A program made the translations under genes and the position numbers. Below the pieces are notes generated by a model that made no database searches, was not told the origin of the DNA, and saw only the letters and a program-made list of their open reading frames with translations. Shown piece after piece: positions 54,533 through 64,000 of a DNA stretch of 64,000 bases. Numbering within the stretch: the first letter of the stretch is position 1; each line of letters starts with the position of its first letter. This DNA is from Microbacterium pumilum (GTDB taxonomy: Bacteria; Actinomycetota; Actinomycetes; Actinomycetales; Microbacteriaceae): positions 2,542,001-2,606,000 of the forward strand of contig NZ_BAAAOH010000001.1 of NCBI RefSeq assembly GCF_039530225.1. Direction: 5' to 3'.

Positions 54533-55414
54533 ATGACCGAGGCAGAGCGCCGCGAGAGCGGCGAGGTGCTGATCGTGACCGGGATGTCGGGAGCCGGCCG
54601 ATCGACGGCCGCCAACGCCCTCGAGGACCTCGGTTGGTACGTCGTCGACAATCTGCCGCCCCAGATGCTCCGGCCGCTCCTCGACCTGACCGAGCTGGCC
54701 GCAGGGGTGCTGCCACGCGTTGCCGTCGTCGTCGATGTGCGCGGCCGTGACCTGTTCTCGGAGCTGCCCGAGGCGATTCTCGCGCTGCGCGAACGCCGGC
54801 AGATCCGGCTCATCTTCCTGGATGCCGCGGACGGCGTGCTCGTCCGGCGCTTCGAGGCCGTCCGCCGTCCCCACCCCCTTCAGGGCGACGGCACGGTGCT
54901 CGACGGCATCCGTCTGGAGCGCGAGCGCCTCGCCGCCGTACGCGAGAGCGCCGACATCATCATCGACACGTCGTCGCACAACATCCACCAGCTCTCGTCG
55001 CAGGTCGCAGAGCTGTTCTCCGAAGCGGGTGCCGCGCGGCACACGCTCACCATCCTCAGCTTCGGATTCAAGTACGGACTGCCGCCGGACGCCGATCTCG
55101 TCGCCGATATGCGCTTCCTGCCGAACCCGTTCTGGAACGATGAACTGCGCGCCCTGACCGGTGAAGACGACGCGGTGCGCGAGTACGTGCTCGCTCAGGA
55201 CGGTGCGCGGGAGTTCATCGAGACTTACGCGGCAGCACTGCATCCCGTCCTCGCGGGCTACCAGCGCGAGAACAAGCGGCACTCCGTCGTCGCGATCGGC
55301 TGCACCGGCGGCAAGCACCGCTCGGTCGTGATGGCCCGCGAGCTCGCAGAGCTGCTCGCGGCGGAGCCCGGGGTGGCGGTGCGGGTGAAGCATCGAGACC
55401 TCGGCCGTGAATGA
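54533..55414 (+). CDS. rapZ: RapZ/YvcJ-type nucleotide-binding protein
   Basis: P-loop nucleotide-binding protein. In enterobacteria RapZ guides small-RNA decay for GlcN6P control; in actinobacteria its role is less clear. 293 aa. The P-loop is [19 protein letters not shown], with Arg where most P-loops have Lys, and [10 protein letters not shown] follows. The C-terminal segment [25 protein letters not shown] and [10 protein letters not shown] are family hallmarks. ATG 54533 with GGGGG 5 nt upstream is preferred to GTG 54527. The yvcK gene usually found next is absent; whiA follows after 54 nt. Confidence 0.95.
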   Translation: MTEAERRESGEVLIVTGMSGAGRSTAANALEDLGWYVVDNLPPQMLRPLLDLTELAAGVLPRVAVVVDVRGRDLFSELPEAILALRERRQIRLIFLDAADGVLVRRFEAVRRPHPLQGDGTVLDGIRLERERLAAVRESADIIIDTSSHNIHQLSSQVAELFSEAGAARHTLTILSFGFKYGLPPDADLVADMRFLPNPFWNDELRALTGEDDAVREYVLAQDGAREFIETYAAALHPVLAGYQRENKRHSVVAIGCTGGKHRSVVMARELAELLAAEPGVAVRVKHRDLGRE

Positions 55415-55468
55415 GGCCGCCGCCCGAGTAGGCTTGACCCTCGTTCCCACCGACGACAGAGGAGACAC

Positions 55469-56446
55469 GTGTCGCTGACCGCTGACGTGAAGGCCGAGCT
55501 CACTGCGGTGCGCGATCCGCGCCCGACGGCCCGGGTGGCCGAGCTCACCTCGCTGCTGCGGTTCTCGGGTGGACTGCACTCGATCGCGAACCGGGTCGCC
55601 GTCGAGGCGGAGCTCGACTCCGACGTCCTCGCGCGTCGCGTGGCACGAGACCTGATGGAGATCTACGGCGTCCGGCCCGAGCTCGTGCACGTGCAGGGCT
55701 CCGGTGCCCGCAACGGCAGCCACTTCGCCGTCCGCGTGATCGAGGGCGGTGAGACGCTCGCTCGCCAGACCGGGCTGCTCGATCAGCGCCGGCGCCCCGT
55801 GCGCGGGCTGCCGAACAAGCTCACGACCGGATCCCGCGGCGACCTCGCTGCGATCTGGCGGGGCGCGTTCCTGGCTGCCGGCTCATTGAGCGAGCCCGGC
55901 CGTTCCGCCGCGCTCGAGATCACGTGCCCCGCGTCCGAGGCCGCCATGGCGCTCGTGGGCGCCGCCCACCGGCTGGGCATCCCGGCGAAGGCCCGCGAGG
56001 TCCGGGGAGTGCCACGGGTCGTCGTCCGCGAGGGCGAGGCGATCCGCCTGGCACTCGCGCAGATGGGCGCCGAGAAGGCCGCTGCCCAGTGGGACCAGCT
56101 GCGTCAGCGCCGCGAAGTGCGTGCCGGCGTCAACCGGCTCGTGAACTTCGATGACGCCAACCTGCGCCGTTCGGCTCAGGCGGCGGTCGCGGCGTGCGCA
56201 CGCGTCGAGCGAGCGCTCGAGATCCTCGCCGACGACGTGCCCGACCACCTGCGCGAGGCGGGCGAGCTGCGCCTCGCGCATCGCGACGCGAGTCTCGACG
56301 AGCTCGGCCATCACGTCGACCCGCCGCTGACGAAGGATGCCGTCGCCGGGCGCATCCGGCGGCTCCTCGCCATGGCAGACAAGAAGGCAGAGACCGAGGG
56401 ACTGCCCGACACCGAATCGGCCGTACCGGCCGGCCTCGACGACTGA
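55469..56446 (+). CDS. whiA: DNA-binding protein WhiA
   Basis: Sporulation/cell-division regulator family conserved in Gram-positives. 325 aa: LAGLIDADG-like N-terminal domain (about 1-200, with FRAALAQ-like [13 protein letters not shown] start and LRFSGGLHS) and a C-terminal WhiA helix-turn-helix (about 225-310: [34 protein letters not shown]). In non-sporulating actinobacteria it is linked to division control. GTG start with AGAGGAG upstream. Placed after rapZ as in other Gram-positives. Confidence 0.96.
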   Translation: MSLTADVKAELTAVRDPRPTARVAELTSLLRFSGGLHSIANRVAVEAELDSDVLARRVARDLMEIYGVRPELVHVQGSGARNGSHFAVRVIEGGETLARQTGLLDQRRRPVRGLPNKLTTGSRGDLAAIWRGAFLAAGSLSEPGRSAALEITCPASEAAMALVGAAHRLGIPAKAREVRGVPRVVVREGEAIRLALAQMGAEKAAAQWDQLRQRREVRAGVNRLVNFDDANLRRSAQAAVAACARVERALEILADDVPDHLREAGELRLAHRDASLDELGHHVDPPLTKDAVAGRIRRLLAMADKKAETEGLPDTESAVPAGLDD

Positions 56447-56515
56447 GCCTCCGCGGCGCAGTCTCCGCCAGGTCATACGGGGAAGCAACCCCCTCCTCGG
56501 CGCGTTGCCGCTCAC

Positions 56516-56521
56516 TAGGAT
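56516..56521 (+). promoter_or_regulatory. -10 box of sodA
   Basis: TAGGAT, giving a leader of about 55-60 nt before ATG 56585, with AGGAAGAAGAG as ribosome site. Confidence 0.5.
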
Positions 56522-56535
56522 GAAATCGTCACCCT

Positions 56536-56565
56536 CGCTGCCCCCGAGGAGCTTCGGCGGCAGCG
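56536..56565 (+). promoter_or_regulatory. Hairpin in the sodA 5' leader
   Basis: CGCTGCC (56536-56542) pairs with GGCAGCG (56559-56565); CCGA and TCGG pair inside it. The hairpin starts soon after the inferred transcription start and ends 19 nt before the ATG, near the ribosome site. It may stabilise the mRNA or regulate its translation. Confidence 0.5.
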
Positions 56566-56584
56566 CCGATAGGAAGAAGAGAAC

Positions 56585-57211
56585 ATGGCGAAGTACACGT
56601 TGCCCGACCTCCCCTACGACTACGCCGCACTCGAGCCGCACATCAGCGGCAAGATCATGCAGCTGCACCACGACAAGCACCACCAGGCCTACGTGACCGG
56701 CGCGAACACCGCGCTCGACCAGCTGGCCGAGGCGCGTGAGACGGGCAACCTCGCGAACGTCAACAAGCTCGAGAAGGATCTCGCCTTCAACCTCGGCGGG
56801 CACGTGAACCACTCGATCTTCTGGACCAACCTCTCGCCCGACGGCGGCGGGCAGCCCGACGGCGAGCTCGCGGCCGCCATCGACGAGTTCTTCGGCGGGT
56901 TCGACAAATTCCAGGCGCACTTCACGGCCGCCGCGACCGGTATCCAGGGCTCCGGCTGGGCCGTGCTCAGCTGGGATCCCCTCGGCGAGCAGCTCCTGAT
57001 CCAGCAGCTGTTCGATCAGCAGTCCAACACGGCGCAGGGCACGATTCCGGTGTTCCAGCTCGACATGTGGGAGCACGCGTTCTACCTCGACTACCTCAAC
57101 GTCAAGGCCGACTACGTCAAGGCCGTCTGGAACATCGCCAACTGGGCGAACGTCGCTGACCGTCTGGCGGTCGCCCGCGAGAAGACTGCAGGCCTGCTGG
57201 TACTGTCATAG
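56585..57211 (+). CDS. sodA: Superoxide dismutase, Fe/Mn family
   Basis: Dismutates superoxide to H2O2 and O2 in the cytoplasm. 208 aa. Metal ligands are His in [23 protein letters not shown], and Asp/His in [13 protein letters not shown]. Near the active site LFDQQSN has Gln where iron enzymes often have His, and GIQGSGWA is present, so I lean to manganese; the choice is inference. No signal peptide. Followed by a strong hairpin terminator. Confidence 0.97.
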   Translation: MAKYTLPDLPYDYAALEPHISGKIMQLHHDKHHQAYVTGANTALDQLAEARETGNLANVNKLEKDLAFNLGGHVNHSIFWTNLSPDGGGQPDGELAAAIDEFFGGFDKFQAHFTAAATGIQGSGWAVLSWDPLGEQLLIQQLFDQQSNTAQGTIPVFQLDMWEHAFYLDYLNVKADYVKAVWNIANWANVADRLAVAREKTAGLLVLS

Positions 57212-57219
57212 CAAGTGCG

Positions 57220-57251
57220 GGCGTCCCGGTGGGCTGCCCCACCGGGACGCC
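57220..57251 (+). terminator. Terminator between sodA and gapA
   Basis: Perfect 14-bp stem GGCGTCCCGGTGGG (57220-57233) with its complement at 57238-57251 and a CTGC loop, 9 nt after the sodA stop, followed by GTTGT. Confidence 0.8.
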
Positions 57252-57277
57252 GTTGTCCACCGTCTGAAAAGCAATGA

Positions 57278-58327
<1,050 letters not shown>

Positions 58328-58336
58328 GCGTCCACC

Positions 58337-59551
58337 ATGGCTCTGCGCACCCTCGATTCGCTGGGTTCGCTCGCAGGAAAGCGCGTCATCGTCCGTTGTG
58401 ACCTGAACGTCCCTCTGAAGGACTCGGCGATCACGGACGACGGCCGCGTGCGAGCCTCCCTGCCCACGCTGAACGCCCTGATCCAGCAGGGCGCACGGGT
58501 CGTCGTCTGCTCGCACCTCGGGCGTCCGGATGGCGCGCCGGACCCGAAGTACAGTCTCGAGCCGGTCGCGCAGCGCCTTTCGGAGCTGCTCGGGAAGCCC
58601 GTCGCGTTCGCCCTCGACACCGTGGGGGAGTCCGCACACGACGCCGTCGCGGCGCTCGAGGACGGCGACATCGCCGTCATCGAGAACCTGCGCTTCAACA
58701 CCGGTGAGACGGCGAAGGACGACGCTGAGCGCGGAGCGTTCGCTGCTCAGCTTGCCGAGCTCGGTGACGCACTGGTGTCCGACGGGTTCGGCGTGGTGCA
58801 CCGGAAGCAGGCGAGCGTCTACGAGCTGGCCGAGATCCTGCCATCCGCGGCCGGTCTGCTGATCGCCGCGGAGCTGGATGTGCTCGACCGACTCACAGAG
58901 AACCCGGAGCGGCCCTACACGGTCGTACTCGGCGGCTCGAAGGTCAGTGACAAACTGGGCGTGATCTCGCACCTCCTGCCGCGCGTGGACCGACTGCTGG
59001 TGGGTGGTGGGATGCTGTTCACCTTCCTGGTCGCGCAGGGGCACAGAGTCGGCGCGAGCCTGCTCGAGGCCGACCAGCTCGACACCGTGCGGCAGTACCT
59101 CAAGACTGCGGAGGAGTCGGGGGTCGAGATCGTCCTCCCGACGGATGTCGTGGTCGCGTCGAAGTTCGGTGCCGACGCGGAGCACGTGGTGACTTCGGCG
59201 GATCGCATCGAAGACACGCCGTTCGGGGCATCCGGTCTCGGTCTCGACATCGGACCCGACACGTCGGCACGCTTCGCGGAAGTCATCCGCGACAGCCGGA
59301 CCGTCTTCTGGAACGGCCCGATGGGCGTGTTCGAACTCGCTCCGTTCGCCGCCGGCACGAAGGCCGTCGCCCAAGCTCTCACCGAGGTGGACGGGCTGAG
59401 CGTCGTCGGCGGCGGGGACTCGGCGGCCGCGGTGCGACAGCTCGGCTTCCAAGACGATCAGTTCGGCCACATCTCGACGGGTGGCGGCGCCAGCCTCGAG
59501 TTCCTCGAGGGCAAGAAGCTACCTGGACTGGAGGTCCTCGGATGGCAGTAG
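58337..59551 (+). CDS. pgk: Phosphoglycerate kinase
   Basis: Transfers phosphate from 1,3-bisphosphoglycerate to ADP. 404 aa. RVIVRCDLNVPLK near the start, SHLGRPDG near 60, RPYTVVLGGSKVSDKLGV near 195 and the ATP-loop VVGGGDSAAAV near 358. One departure: the segment DGFGVVHRKQASVYELAE reads VVHRKQ where most enzymes have AAHRAH. The start lies 9 nt after the gapA stop; the last 10 nt overlap tpiA. Confidence 0.98.
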   Translation: MALRTLDSLGSLAGKRVIVRCDLNVPLKDSAITDDGRVRASLPTLNALIQQGARVVVCSHLGRPDGAPDPKYSLEPVAQRLSELLGKPVAFALDTVGESAHDAVAALEDGDIAVIENLRFNTGETAKDDAERGAFAAQLAELGDALVSDGFGVVHRKQASVYELAEILPSAAGLLIAAELDVLDRLTENPERPYTVVLGGSKVSDKLGVISHLLPRVDRLLVGGGMLFTFLVAQGHRVGASLLEADQLDTVRQYLKTAEESGVEIVLPTDVVVASKFGADAEHVVTSADRIEDTPFGASGLGLDIGPDTSARFAEVIRDSRTVFWNGPMGVFELAPFAAGTKAVAQALTEVDGLSVVGGGDSAAAVRQLGFQDDQFGHISTGGGASLEFLEGKKLPGLEVLGWQ

Positions 59552-60333
59552 CAACGCGTACGCCGTTCATCGCAGGCAACTGGAAGATGAACCTCGACCA
59601 CTTGCAGGCGATCGCATTCGTGCAGAAGCTGCACTGGTCGCTCAAGGACGCCAAGCACGGCGACGACTCGGTCGAGGTGGGGCTCTTCCCGCCTTTCACC
59701 GACCTCCGGACCGTCCAGACGCTCCTCGACGCCGACAAGATCCCGTTCGCCCTCGGCGGCCAGGACCTGTCGACCAAGGACTCCGGGGCGTACACCGGAG
59801 AGATCTCCGGCGCTTTCCTCGCGAAGCTCGCGTGCCGGTACGTCATCATCGGCCATTCCGAGCGTCGTGAGTACCACGCCGAGAGCGACGAGGTCGTGGC
59901 CGAGAAGGTCAAGGCCGCGCTGCGGCACGGCCTGGTCCCCGTGATCTGCGTCGGTGAGACATCCGAGGATCTCGAGAAGTTCGGCGCGAGCGCGGTGCCC
60001 GTCGGGCAGCTGCAGGTGGCGCTGGACGGCGTCGCCTCGAGCGCCGACATCGTCGTCGCCTACGAGCCGGTCTGGGCGATCGGCTCGGGACAGGCGGCGA
60101 CTCCCGAGCAGGCGCAGGATGTGTGCGCCAAGCTGCGCGACGTCATCGCCGACAAGCTCGGGGCGGATGCCGCGGCCCGCACCCGCGTGCTGTACGGCGG
60201 ATCAGTCAAGGCGGCGAACATCGCGAGCTTCATGCGCGAGCCCGATGTAGACGGCGCCCTCGTGGGCGGCGCGAGCCTCGTGGTGGACGAGTTCTCGGCG
60301 ATCGTGCGCTTCCAGAAGCACGTCGGCGTCTGA
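59542..60333 (+). CDS. tpiA: Triosephosphate isomerase
   Basis: Interconverts DHAP and glyceraldehyde 3-phosphate. 263 aa TIM barrel: FIAGNWKMNLD with the catalytic Lys, IIGHSERRE with the catalytic His, VAYEPVWAIGSG with the catalytic Glu, VLYGGSVKAAN and GALVGGASL. The start overlaps the end of pgk by 10 nt, so the three glycolytic genes are a coupled operon. Confidence 0.98.
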   Translation: MAVATRTPFIAGNWKMNLDHLQAIAFVQKLHWSLKDAKHGDDSVEVGLFPPFTDLRTVQTLLDADKIPFALGGQDLSTKDSGAYTGEISGAFLAKLACRYVIIGHSERREYHAESDEVVAEKVKAALRHGLVPVICVGETSEDLEKFGASAVPVGQLQVALDGVASSADIVVAYEPVWAIGSGQAATPEQAQDVCAKLRDVIADKLGADAAARTRVLYGGSVKAANIASFMREPDVDGALVGGASLVVDEFSAIVRFQKHVGV

Positions 60334-60337
60334 CAGT

Positions 60338-60350
60338 CCGAGACGAAACG
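60338..60350. repeat. Fragment of the CGAGACGAAACG repeat
   Basis: CCGAGACGAAACG also ends the decayed repeat at 22688-22700. Here only this end survives, 5 nt after the tpiA stop. Confidence 0.35.
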
Positions 60351-60360
60351 GCGCAGCACG

Positions 60361-60366
60361 TATACT
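60361..60366 (+). promoter_or_regulatory. -10 box of secG-rbpA
   Basis: TATACT, the closest match to TATAAT in the window, 49 nt before GTG 60416. Confidence 0.55.
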
Positions 60367-60415
60367 TGACCCTTGTGCGATCGGCGGATGATCGCCACGA
60401 AAGGCTTGAACGACT

Positions 60416-60664
60416 GTGCCAATCCTCGAGTTCGTCCTCCAGGTTCTCCTCGGAATCACGAGTCTGCTGCTGACACTGCTGATCCTGCTCCACAAGGGGC
60501 GCGGCGGCGGGCTGTCCGACATGTTCGGGGGCGGCATGACGTCGGCGCTCGGATCATCCGGCCTCGCAGAGCGAAACCTCAATCGCTTCACGATCGTCCT
60601 CGCCCTGGCGTGGTTCGTATCGATCGTCGCGCTCGGGCTGATCACGAAGTTCCAGGGCATCTGA
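60416..60664 (+). CDS. secG: Preprotein translocase subunit SecG
   Basis: Small accessory subunit of the SecYEG channel. 82 aa with two membrane helices (about 4-24 and 58-78) and a cytoplasmic loop with HKGRGGGLSDMFGGG, the family signature. GTG start. The stop codon shares a base with the rbpA start (TGATG), so translation is coupled. Placement after tpiA is common in actinobacteria. Confidence 0.96.
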   Translation: MPILEFVLQVLLGITSLLLTLLILLHKGRGGGLSDMFGGGMTSALGSSGLAERNLNRFTIVLALAWFVSIVALGLITKFQGI

Positions 60665-61020
60665 TGGCCACGGGGGGCAACGCGATCCGCGGCACTCGAG
60701 TCGGTGCCGGACCCATGGGCGAGCAGGACCACGGCTTCCATGCCGACCGCGTCGCCATCTCGTACTGGGATGCCCTCGGCAACGAGACCGTCCGCTACTT
60801 CGCGGCCGGCATTCCCGAGGAGGAGATCCCCGACACGATCGACTCCCCGCACTCGGGTCTGCCCGCGGGGCGTGACAAAGAGAATCCGCCGGCGCTCGCC
60901 AAAACCGAGCCGTACAAGACGCACCTCGCCTACGTGAAGGAGCGACGCACCGAGGAAGAGGCCGAGGCCCTGCTCGACGACGCGCTCAAGCAGCTGCGTG
61001 ACAGGCGCGGTCAGGACTGA
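60664..61020 (+). CDS. rbpA: RNA polymerase-binding protein RbpA
   Basis: Actinobacterial RNA polymerase factor that binds the sigma-2 region and the -10 element side and stabilises open complexes. 118 aa. The core domain includes ISYWDALGNETVRYFAAG, the basic linker segment is present and C-terminal SID-like helices follow (ERRTEEEAEALLDDALKQL). It has no cysteines at all, so the zinc site known from Streptomyces RbpA is missing. ATG 60664 overlaps the secG stop by one base. Confidence 0.95.
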   Translation: MATGGNAIRGTRVGAGPMGEQDHGFHADRVAISYWDALGNETVRYFAAGIPEEEIPDTIDSPHSGLPAGRDKENPPALAKTEPYKTHLAYVKERRTEEEAEALLDDALKQLRDRRGQD

Positions 61021-61038
61021 ACCCACCGCTCAAGCGAC

Positions 61039-61064
61039 AGCGGATGCCACCGGCATCCGCTTTT
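61039..61064. terminator. Bidirectional terminator between rbpA and pgl
   Basis: AGCGGATGCC (61039-61048) pairs with 61052-61061 around ACC, with TTTT at 61061-61064. It lies between the convergent rbpA and pgl stops. Confidence 0.75.
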
Positions 61065-61086
61065 CGCATTGTTGACCCGCGCCGCG

Positions 61087-61866
61087 TCAATACTCCCCGT
61101 CGATGAGTTCCGGCGGCACCTGTGCGGCGGCGGCATCGTCGACGAAGAACACGGTGCGCTTGCGCCCCTTGGCGCCCGCTGCGGGCACGCTCGCGTAGCT
61201 CGCGCCCGCCAATGCCAGCCCGAGGGCTGCGGCCTTGTCGGCGCCCGAGAGCACCATCCACACCCGCTGCGAGCTGTTGATCACCGGACGCGTCACGCTC
61301 ACGCGCTCTGGCGGAGGCTTGGGGGACTCCCGCACCGGAACCGTCGAACGATCCGTGATGAGGATCTCGGGCCGGTCGGGAAAGAGCGAGGCGATGTGCG
61401 CATCAGGGCCGACGCCGAGGAAGCATACGTCGAACGAGGGCCAGTCCCCGTCCTCGCCGGCGAAGCGGGCGAGCTCCGCCGCGTACCGTTCGGCGGCGCC
61501 CTCCAGGTCGACGCCGTCGTCGCTCGAGGCGATCGCGTGGATGTTGGCGTCGGGGATGTCGAGTGCGTCCAGCAGCGCGGCGCGCGCCTGCTTCTCGTTG
61601 CGATCGTCGTCGGCGCGTGGCACGAATCGTTCGTCGCTCCACCAGAAGTGGACGCGAGACCAGTCGATGCGGTCCCGACGCGGATGGCGCGACGCGGCCA
61701 CCAGCACGGCCGACCCCATGGTTCCGCCGGTAAGGGAGATGTGGACGAGTGCATCGCTGTCGAGGCGCTTCGCCACGCGATTGAGCAGCCGAGCAGCGAC
61801 CGAATCCGCCAGAGTCGTGGGATCGGGGCTGATCACCACGCGCTTCTCTGCCCAGGCCTCAACCAT
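61087..61866 (-). CDS. pgl: 6-phosphogluconolactonase
   Basis: Second step of the oxidative pentose phosphate pathway: hydrolyses 6-phosphogluconolactone. 259 aa, NagB/DevB fold with LVHISLTGGTMGSAVL, HFWWSDERFVPRADDDRNEKQ, FLGVGPDAHIASLFP and the C-terminal NSSQRVWMVLSGADKA. Downstream of opcA by 29 nt in the minus-strand zwf-opcA-pgl operon. Confidence 0.96.
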   Translation of the reverse strand: MVEAWAEKRVVISPDPTTLADSVAARLLNRVAKRLDSDALVHISLTGGTMGSAVLVAASRHPRRDRIDWSRVHFWWSDERFVPRADDDRNEKQARAALLDALDIPDANIHAIASSDDGVDLEGAAERYAAELARFAGEDGDWPSFDVCFLGVGPDAHIASLFPDRPEILITDRSTVPVRESPKPPPERVSVTRPVINSSQRVWMVLSGADKAAALGLALAGASYASVPAAGAKGRKRTVFFVDDAAAAQVPPELIDGEY

Positions 61867-61895
61867 GCGTCTCGCTCATGTGTCTCGCGTCTCGC

Positions 61896-62861
61896 TCAGA
61901 CCTTTCGGCCGGCGTCCTCGGTACTGCTCGGAGGGCCGAGGAGTTCCCAGCCCTGGGTGATCACTCGACCATACAGGACGTCCGGATCGAGGCGCCGGAG
62001 CTCTTCGGCGAGGCATTCCCGCAGTGTGCGGCGGGGAAAGGCGAGGTCGTGGACCGGCTGTCCGGGCTGGGTGAGCACGGCGACCCCTGACTCGGGCCGC
62101 TCCAGCTTCACTTCGCCGCTCTCTCGGACGAGCGTCACGGACTTGATGCCGTGGGGCCACTCTTCGGCGTCGAGATAGGCCCAGTCGACCGGCACGTCGA
62201 GAGCGAGGCGGAGCCACGCCGCGAGGAGTGCCGTGGACGGCGAGTCGGAGGCACCCCGCACTCGCACCGCCGTGATCGCCTCGTACGGAGGCTGGTCGAG
62301 GATCGCGGCGAGCTGCTCGCGCCACCGGGTGAGGCGAGTCCAGGCGAGATCGGTGTCGCCCGGAGCATAGCTGCCGCCGAGCGCGGCAACCCACGCCGAT
62401 GGGTCGGACTTCGTCGCGGCATCCGTGATGCGGCGCTGCGCGATCTTGCCGATGGATGTCGCCGAGGGCACATCGGGCGTCTTGTTCGGCCACCACACCA
62501 CGACGGGTGCATCGGGCAGCAGCAGTCCGGTCACCAGGCTTTCGAGGTTCGAGTTGCCGGCCTCGCCGTTGATGCTGAGGGTGATGACCTCACTGGCGCC
62601 GGCGTCGCCGCCGACGCGGATCTGCGCGTCGAGGCGCGAGTCCGCTGCGCCGCTGTCGCCGATCATGAGGACGATGACGCGCATCGGATGCTCGCGCGAC
62701 GCGTCGTTCGCGGCCTCGATGACCTCTTCCAGCGCGCCCTCACGGGTGAGGATGATGAGGGTCAGCACCCGGCCGAGGGCGACCGCCCCGCCTTCTTCGC
62801 GCACGTCGACGAGCGCGCGTGTGATCTTGCTCACGGTGGTGTCGGGCAGATCGACGATCAT
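61896..62861 (-). CDS. opcA: Glucose-6-phosphate dehydrogenase assembly protein OpcA
   Basis: Actinobacterial/cyanobacterial factor needed for full activity of glucose-6-phosphate dehydrogenase. 321 aa: IVDLPDTTVSKITRALVDVREEGG at the start, RVIVLMIGD and VVWWPNKTPDVPSATSIG in the middle, family-typical C-terminus with FPRRTLRECLAEELRRLDPD. ATG 62861 overlaps the zwf stop (ATGA), so the pair is coupled. Confidence 0.96.
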   Translation of the reverse strand: MIVDLPDTTVSKITRALVDVREEGGAVALGRVLTLIILTREGALEEVIEAANDASREHPMRVIVLMIGDSGAADSRLDAQIRVGGDAGASEVITLSINGEAGNSNLESLVTGLLLPDAPVVVWWPNKTPDVPSATSIGKIAQRRITDAATKSDPSAWVAALGGSYAPGDTDLAWTRLTRWREQLAAILDQPPYEAITAVRVRGASDSPSTALLAAWLRLALDVPVDWAYLDAEEWPHGIKSVTLVRESGEVKLERPESGVAVLTQPGQPVHDLAFPRRTLRECLAEELRRLDPDVLYGRVITQGWELLGPPSSTEDAGRKV

Positions 62862-64000
62862 GGGCGCCTCCAAGTGCGGCCATCGCGGGCGAGCATCTCG
62901 GCCGCGGACGCCGGGCCCCACGACCCGGGCGCGTACTGTTCGAGGGGGCCGCCCTGCGTCTCCCAGAACTCCTCGATCGGGTCGAGGATCTTCCACGAGA
63001 GGTCGACCTCCTCGTGGCGCGGGAAGAGCGGCGGGTCGCCCAGCAGCACGTCGAGGATGAGCCGCTCGTAGGCCTCGGGGCTCGCCTCGGTGAAGGCGTG
63101 GCCATAGCCGAAGTCCATCGTCACGTCGCGCACCTGCGCGCCGGCGCCCGGCACCTTGGAGCCGAAGCGGATCGTCACGCCCTCGTCGGGCTGGACGCGG
63201 ATGACGAGCGCGTTCTGCCCCTGACCGGCGGTCTGGCTGCGTGAGAAGAGCTGCTCGGGCGCCGTCTTGAAGATCACGGCGATCTCGGTCACGCGGCGGC
63301 CCAGCCGCTTGCCCGTTCGCAGGTAGAACGGCACACCCGCCCAGCGGCGCGTGTTGATCTCGAGCGTGATGGCGGCGTAGGTCTCGGTCGTCGAGTTGGG
63401 CTTCATCCCGTCCTCTTCGAGGAAGCCGAGCACCTTCTCGCCGCCCTGCCAGCCGCCCGCATACTGGCCGCGTGCGGTGGAGCGCGCGAGGTCCTTGGGC
63501 AGAGTCACCGCAGCGAGCACCTTCTCCTTCTCGGCGCGAAGGTTCTTCGCGTCGAATGAGATGGGCTCCTCCATGGCGGTCAGCGCGAGGAGCTGCAGGA
63601 GGTGATTCTGGATGACGTCTCTTGCTGCCCCGATGCCGTCGTAATACCCCGCGCGACCGCCGACGCCGATGTCCTCGGCCATCGTGATCTGCACGTGGTC
63701 GACGTAGTTGGCATTCCAGATCGGCTCGTACAGCTCGTTGGCGAAGCGCAGCGCGAGGATGTTCTGCACCGTCTCCTTGCCGAGGTAGTGGTCGATGCGG
63801 AAGATCGAGTCGGTCGGAAACGCCGAGCGAAGGGCATCGTTGAGCGCCTGCGCGGAGGCTCGGTCGTGTCCGAACGGCTTCTCGATGACGACGCGCCGCC
63901 AGCGCTCGGGCTGGTCGGCGGTGTCGTCGACCAGTCCGGAGGCCTTCAGCTGCTCCGCGACGATGGGGAAGTCCTTCGGCGGGATGGACAGGTAGAACGC
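62858..64000 (-). CDS. zwf: Glucose-6-phosphate 1-dehydrogenase, 5' end beyond window
   Basis: First step of the oxidative pentose phosphate pathway, NADP-linked. The visible 380 residues are the C-terminal three quarters of a ~510-aa enzyme; the N-terminal coenzyme loop is outside. The catalytic region reads IFRIDHYLGKETVQNILALR (first visible stretch near 63760-63820). IEKPFGHDRASA and GVPFYLRTGKRLG are also present. The frame is open to base 64000. First visible gene of the zwf-opcA-pgl operon. Confidence 0.97.
   Translation of the reverse strand, partial: AFYLSIPPKDFPIVAEQLKASGLVDDTADQPERWRRVVIEKPFGHDRASAQALNDALRSAFPTDSIFRIDHYLGKETVQNILALRFANELYEPIWNANYVDHVQITMAEDIGVGGRAGYYDGIGAARDVIQNHLLQLLALTAMEEPISFDAKNLRAEKEKVLAAVTLPKDLARSTARGQYAGGWQGGEKVLGFLEEDGMKPNSTTETYAAITLEINTRRWAGVPFYLRTGKRLGRRVTEIAVIFKTAPEQLFSRSQTAGQGQNALVIRVQPDEGVTIRFGSKVPGAGAQVRDVTMDFGYGHAFTEASPEAYERLILDVLLGDPPLFPRHEEVDLSWKILDPIEEFWETQGGPLEQYAPGSWGPASAAEMLARDGRTWRRP

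Overview
The window is high-GC actinobacterial chromosome. Gene order and content point to Microbacteriaceae, most likely Microbacterium or a close relative. Supporting signs are actinobacterial marker genes (whiA, rbpA, opcA, DUF3043), a bc1-aa3 respiratory cluster with a diheme QcrC, the frequent word GGATGCC/GGCATCC, traces of two short repeats typical of this family, and many genes whose -10 box lies only 6-9 nt before the start codon (leaderless mRNA). I see no rRNA, tRNA, CRISPR array, insertion sequence, prophage or replication origin.

Layout. 1-6402: partial membrane protein, hisD, nrdR, pyrD, a convergent DUF3043 protein, an M20 peptidase and an ErpA/HesB-type Fe-S protein closed by a strong terminator. 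6569-15516: respiratory chain. ctaC-ctaD-ctaF are on the plus strand; ctaE-qcrC-qcrA-qcrB are on the minus strand; a PP2C phosphatase and a rhodanese protein sit between the blocks. trpD diverges from ctaE, the arrangement I recall from mycobacteria. 16862-34114: an accessory stretch of about 17 kb with a PHP phosphoesterase, ClbS-like protein, MFS transporter, NarL-type two-component system, stand-alone 5'-3' exonuclease, reductases, a three-gene envelope operon, DksA-like and YchJ-like proteins, a serine hydrolase, dehydrogenases and a TetR/metallo-hydrolase divergent pair.

34330-54506: the conserved order rpsA, coaE, uvrB, uvrA, uvrC. It is interrupted by a zinc-ribbon/GIY-YIG protein, a histidine kinase with a seven-helix degenerate-GGDEF partner, a convergent OmpR-type regulator operon, a MarR divergon and a large secreted 5'-nucleotidase. 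54533-64000: rapZ and whiA (without yvcK between them), sodA, the glycolytic run gapA-pgk-tpiA, secG-rbpA, and the minus-strand pentose-phosphate genes zwf-opcA-pgl, with zwf cut by the window end.

Functionally the window joins core energy metabolism (bc1-aa3 supercomplex, lower glycolysis, oxidative pentose phosphate pathway), nucleotide excision repair (UvrABC), ribosome and RNA polymerase factors, and several small sensory cassettes. The most interesting unexplained part is the signalling locus 36524-40675. Its regulator operon begins with an unrecognised cysteine-rich small gene and is preceded by three direct repeats at exact 11-bp spacing, the pattern bound by OmpR/PhoB-family regulators. 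I found no clear new defence or mobile system.
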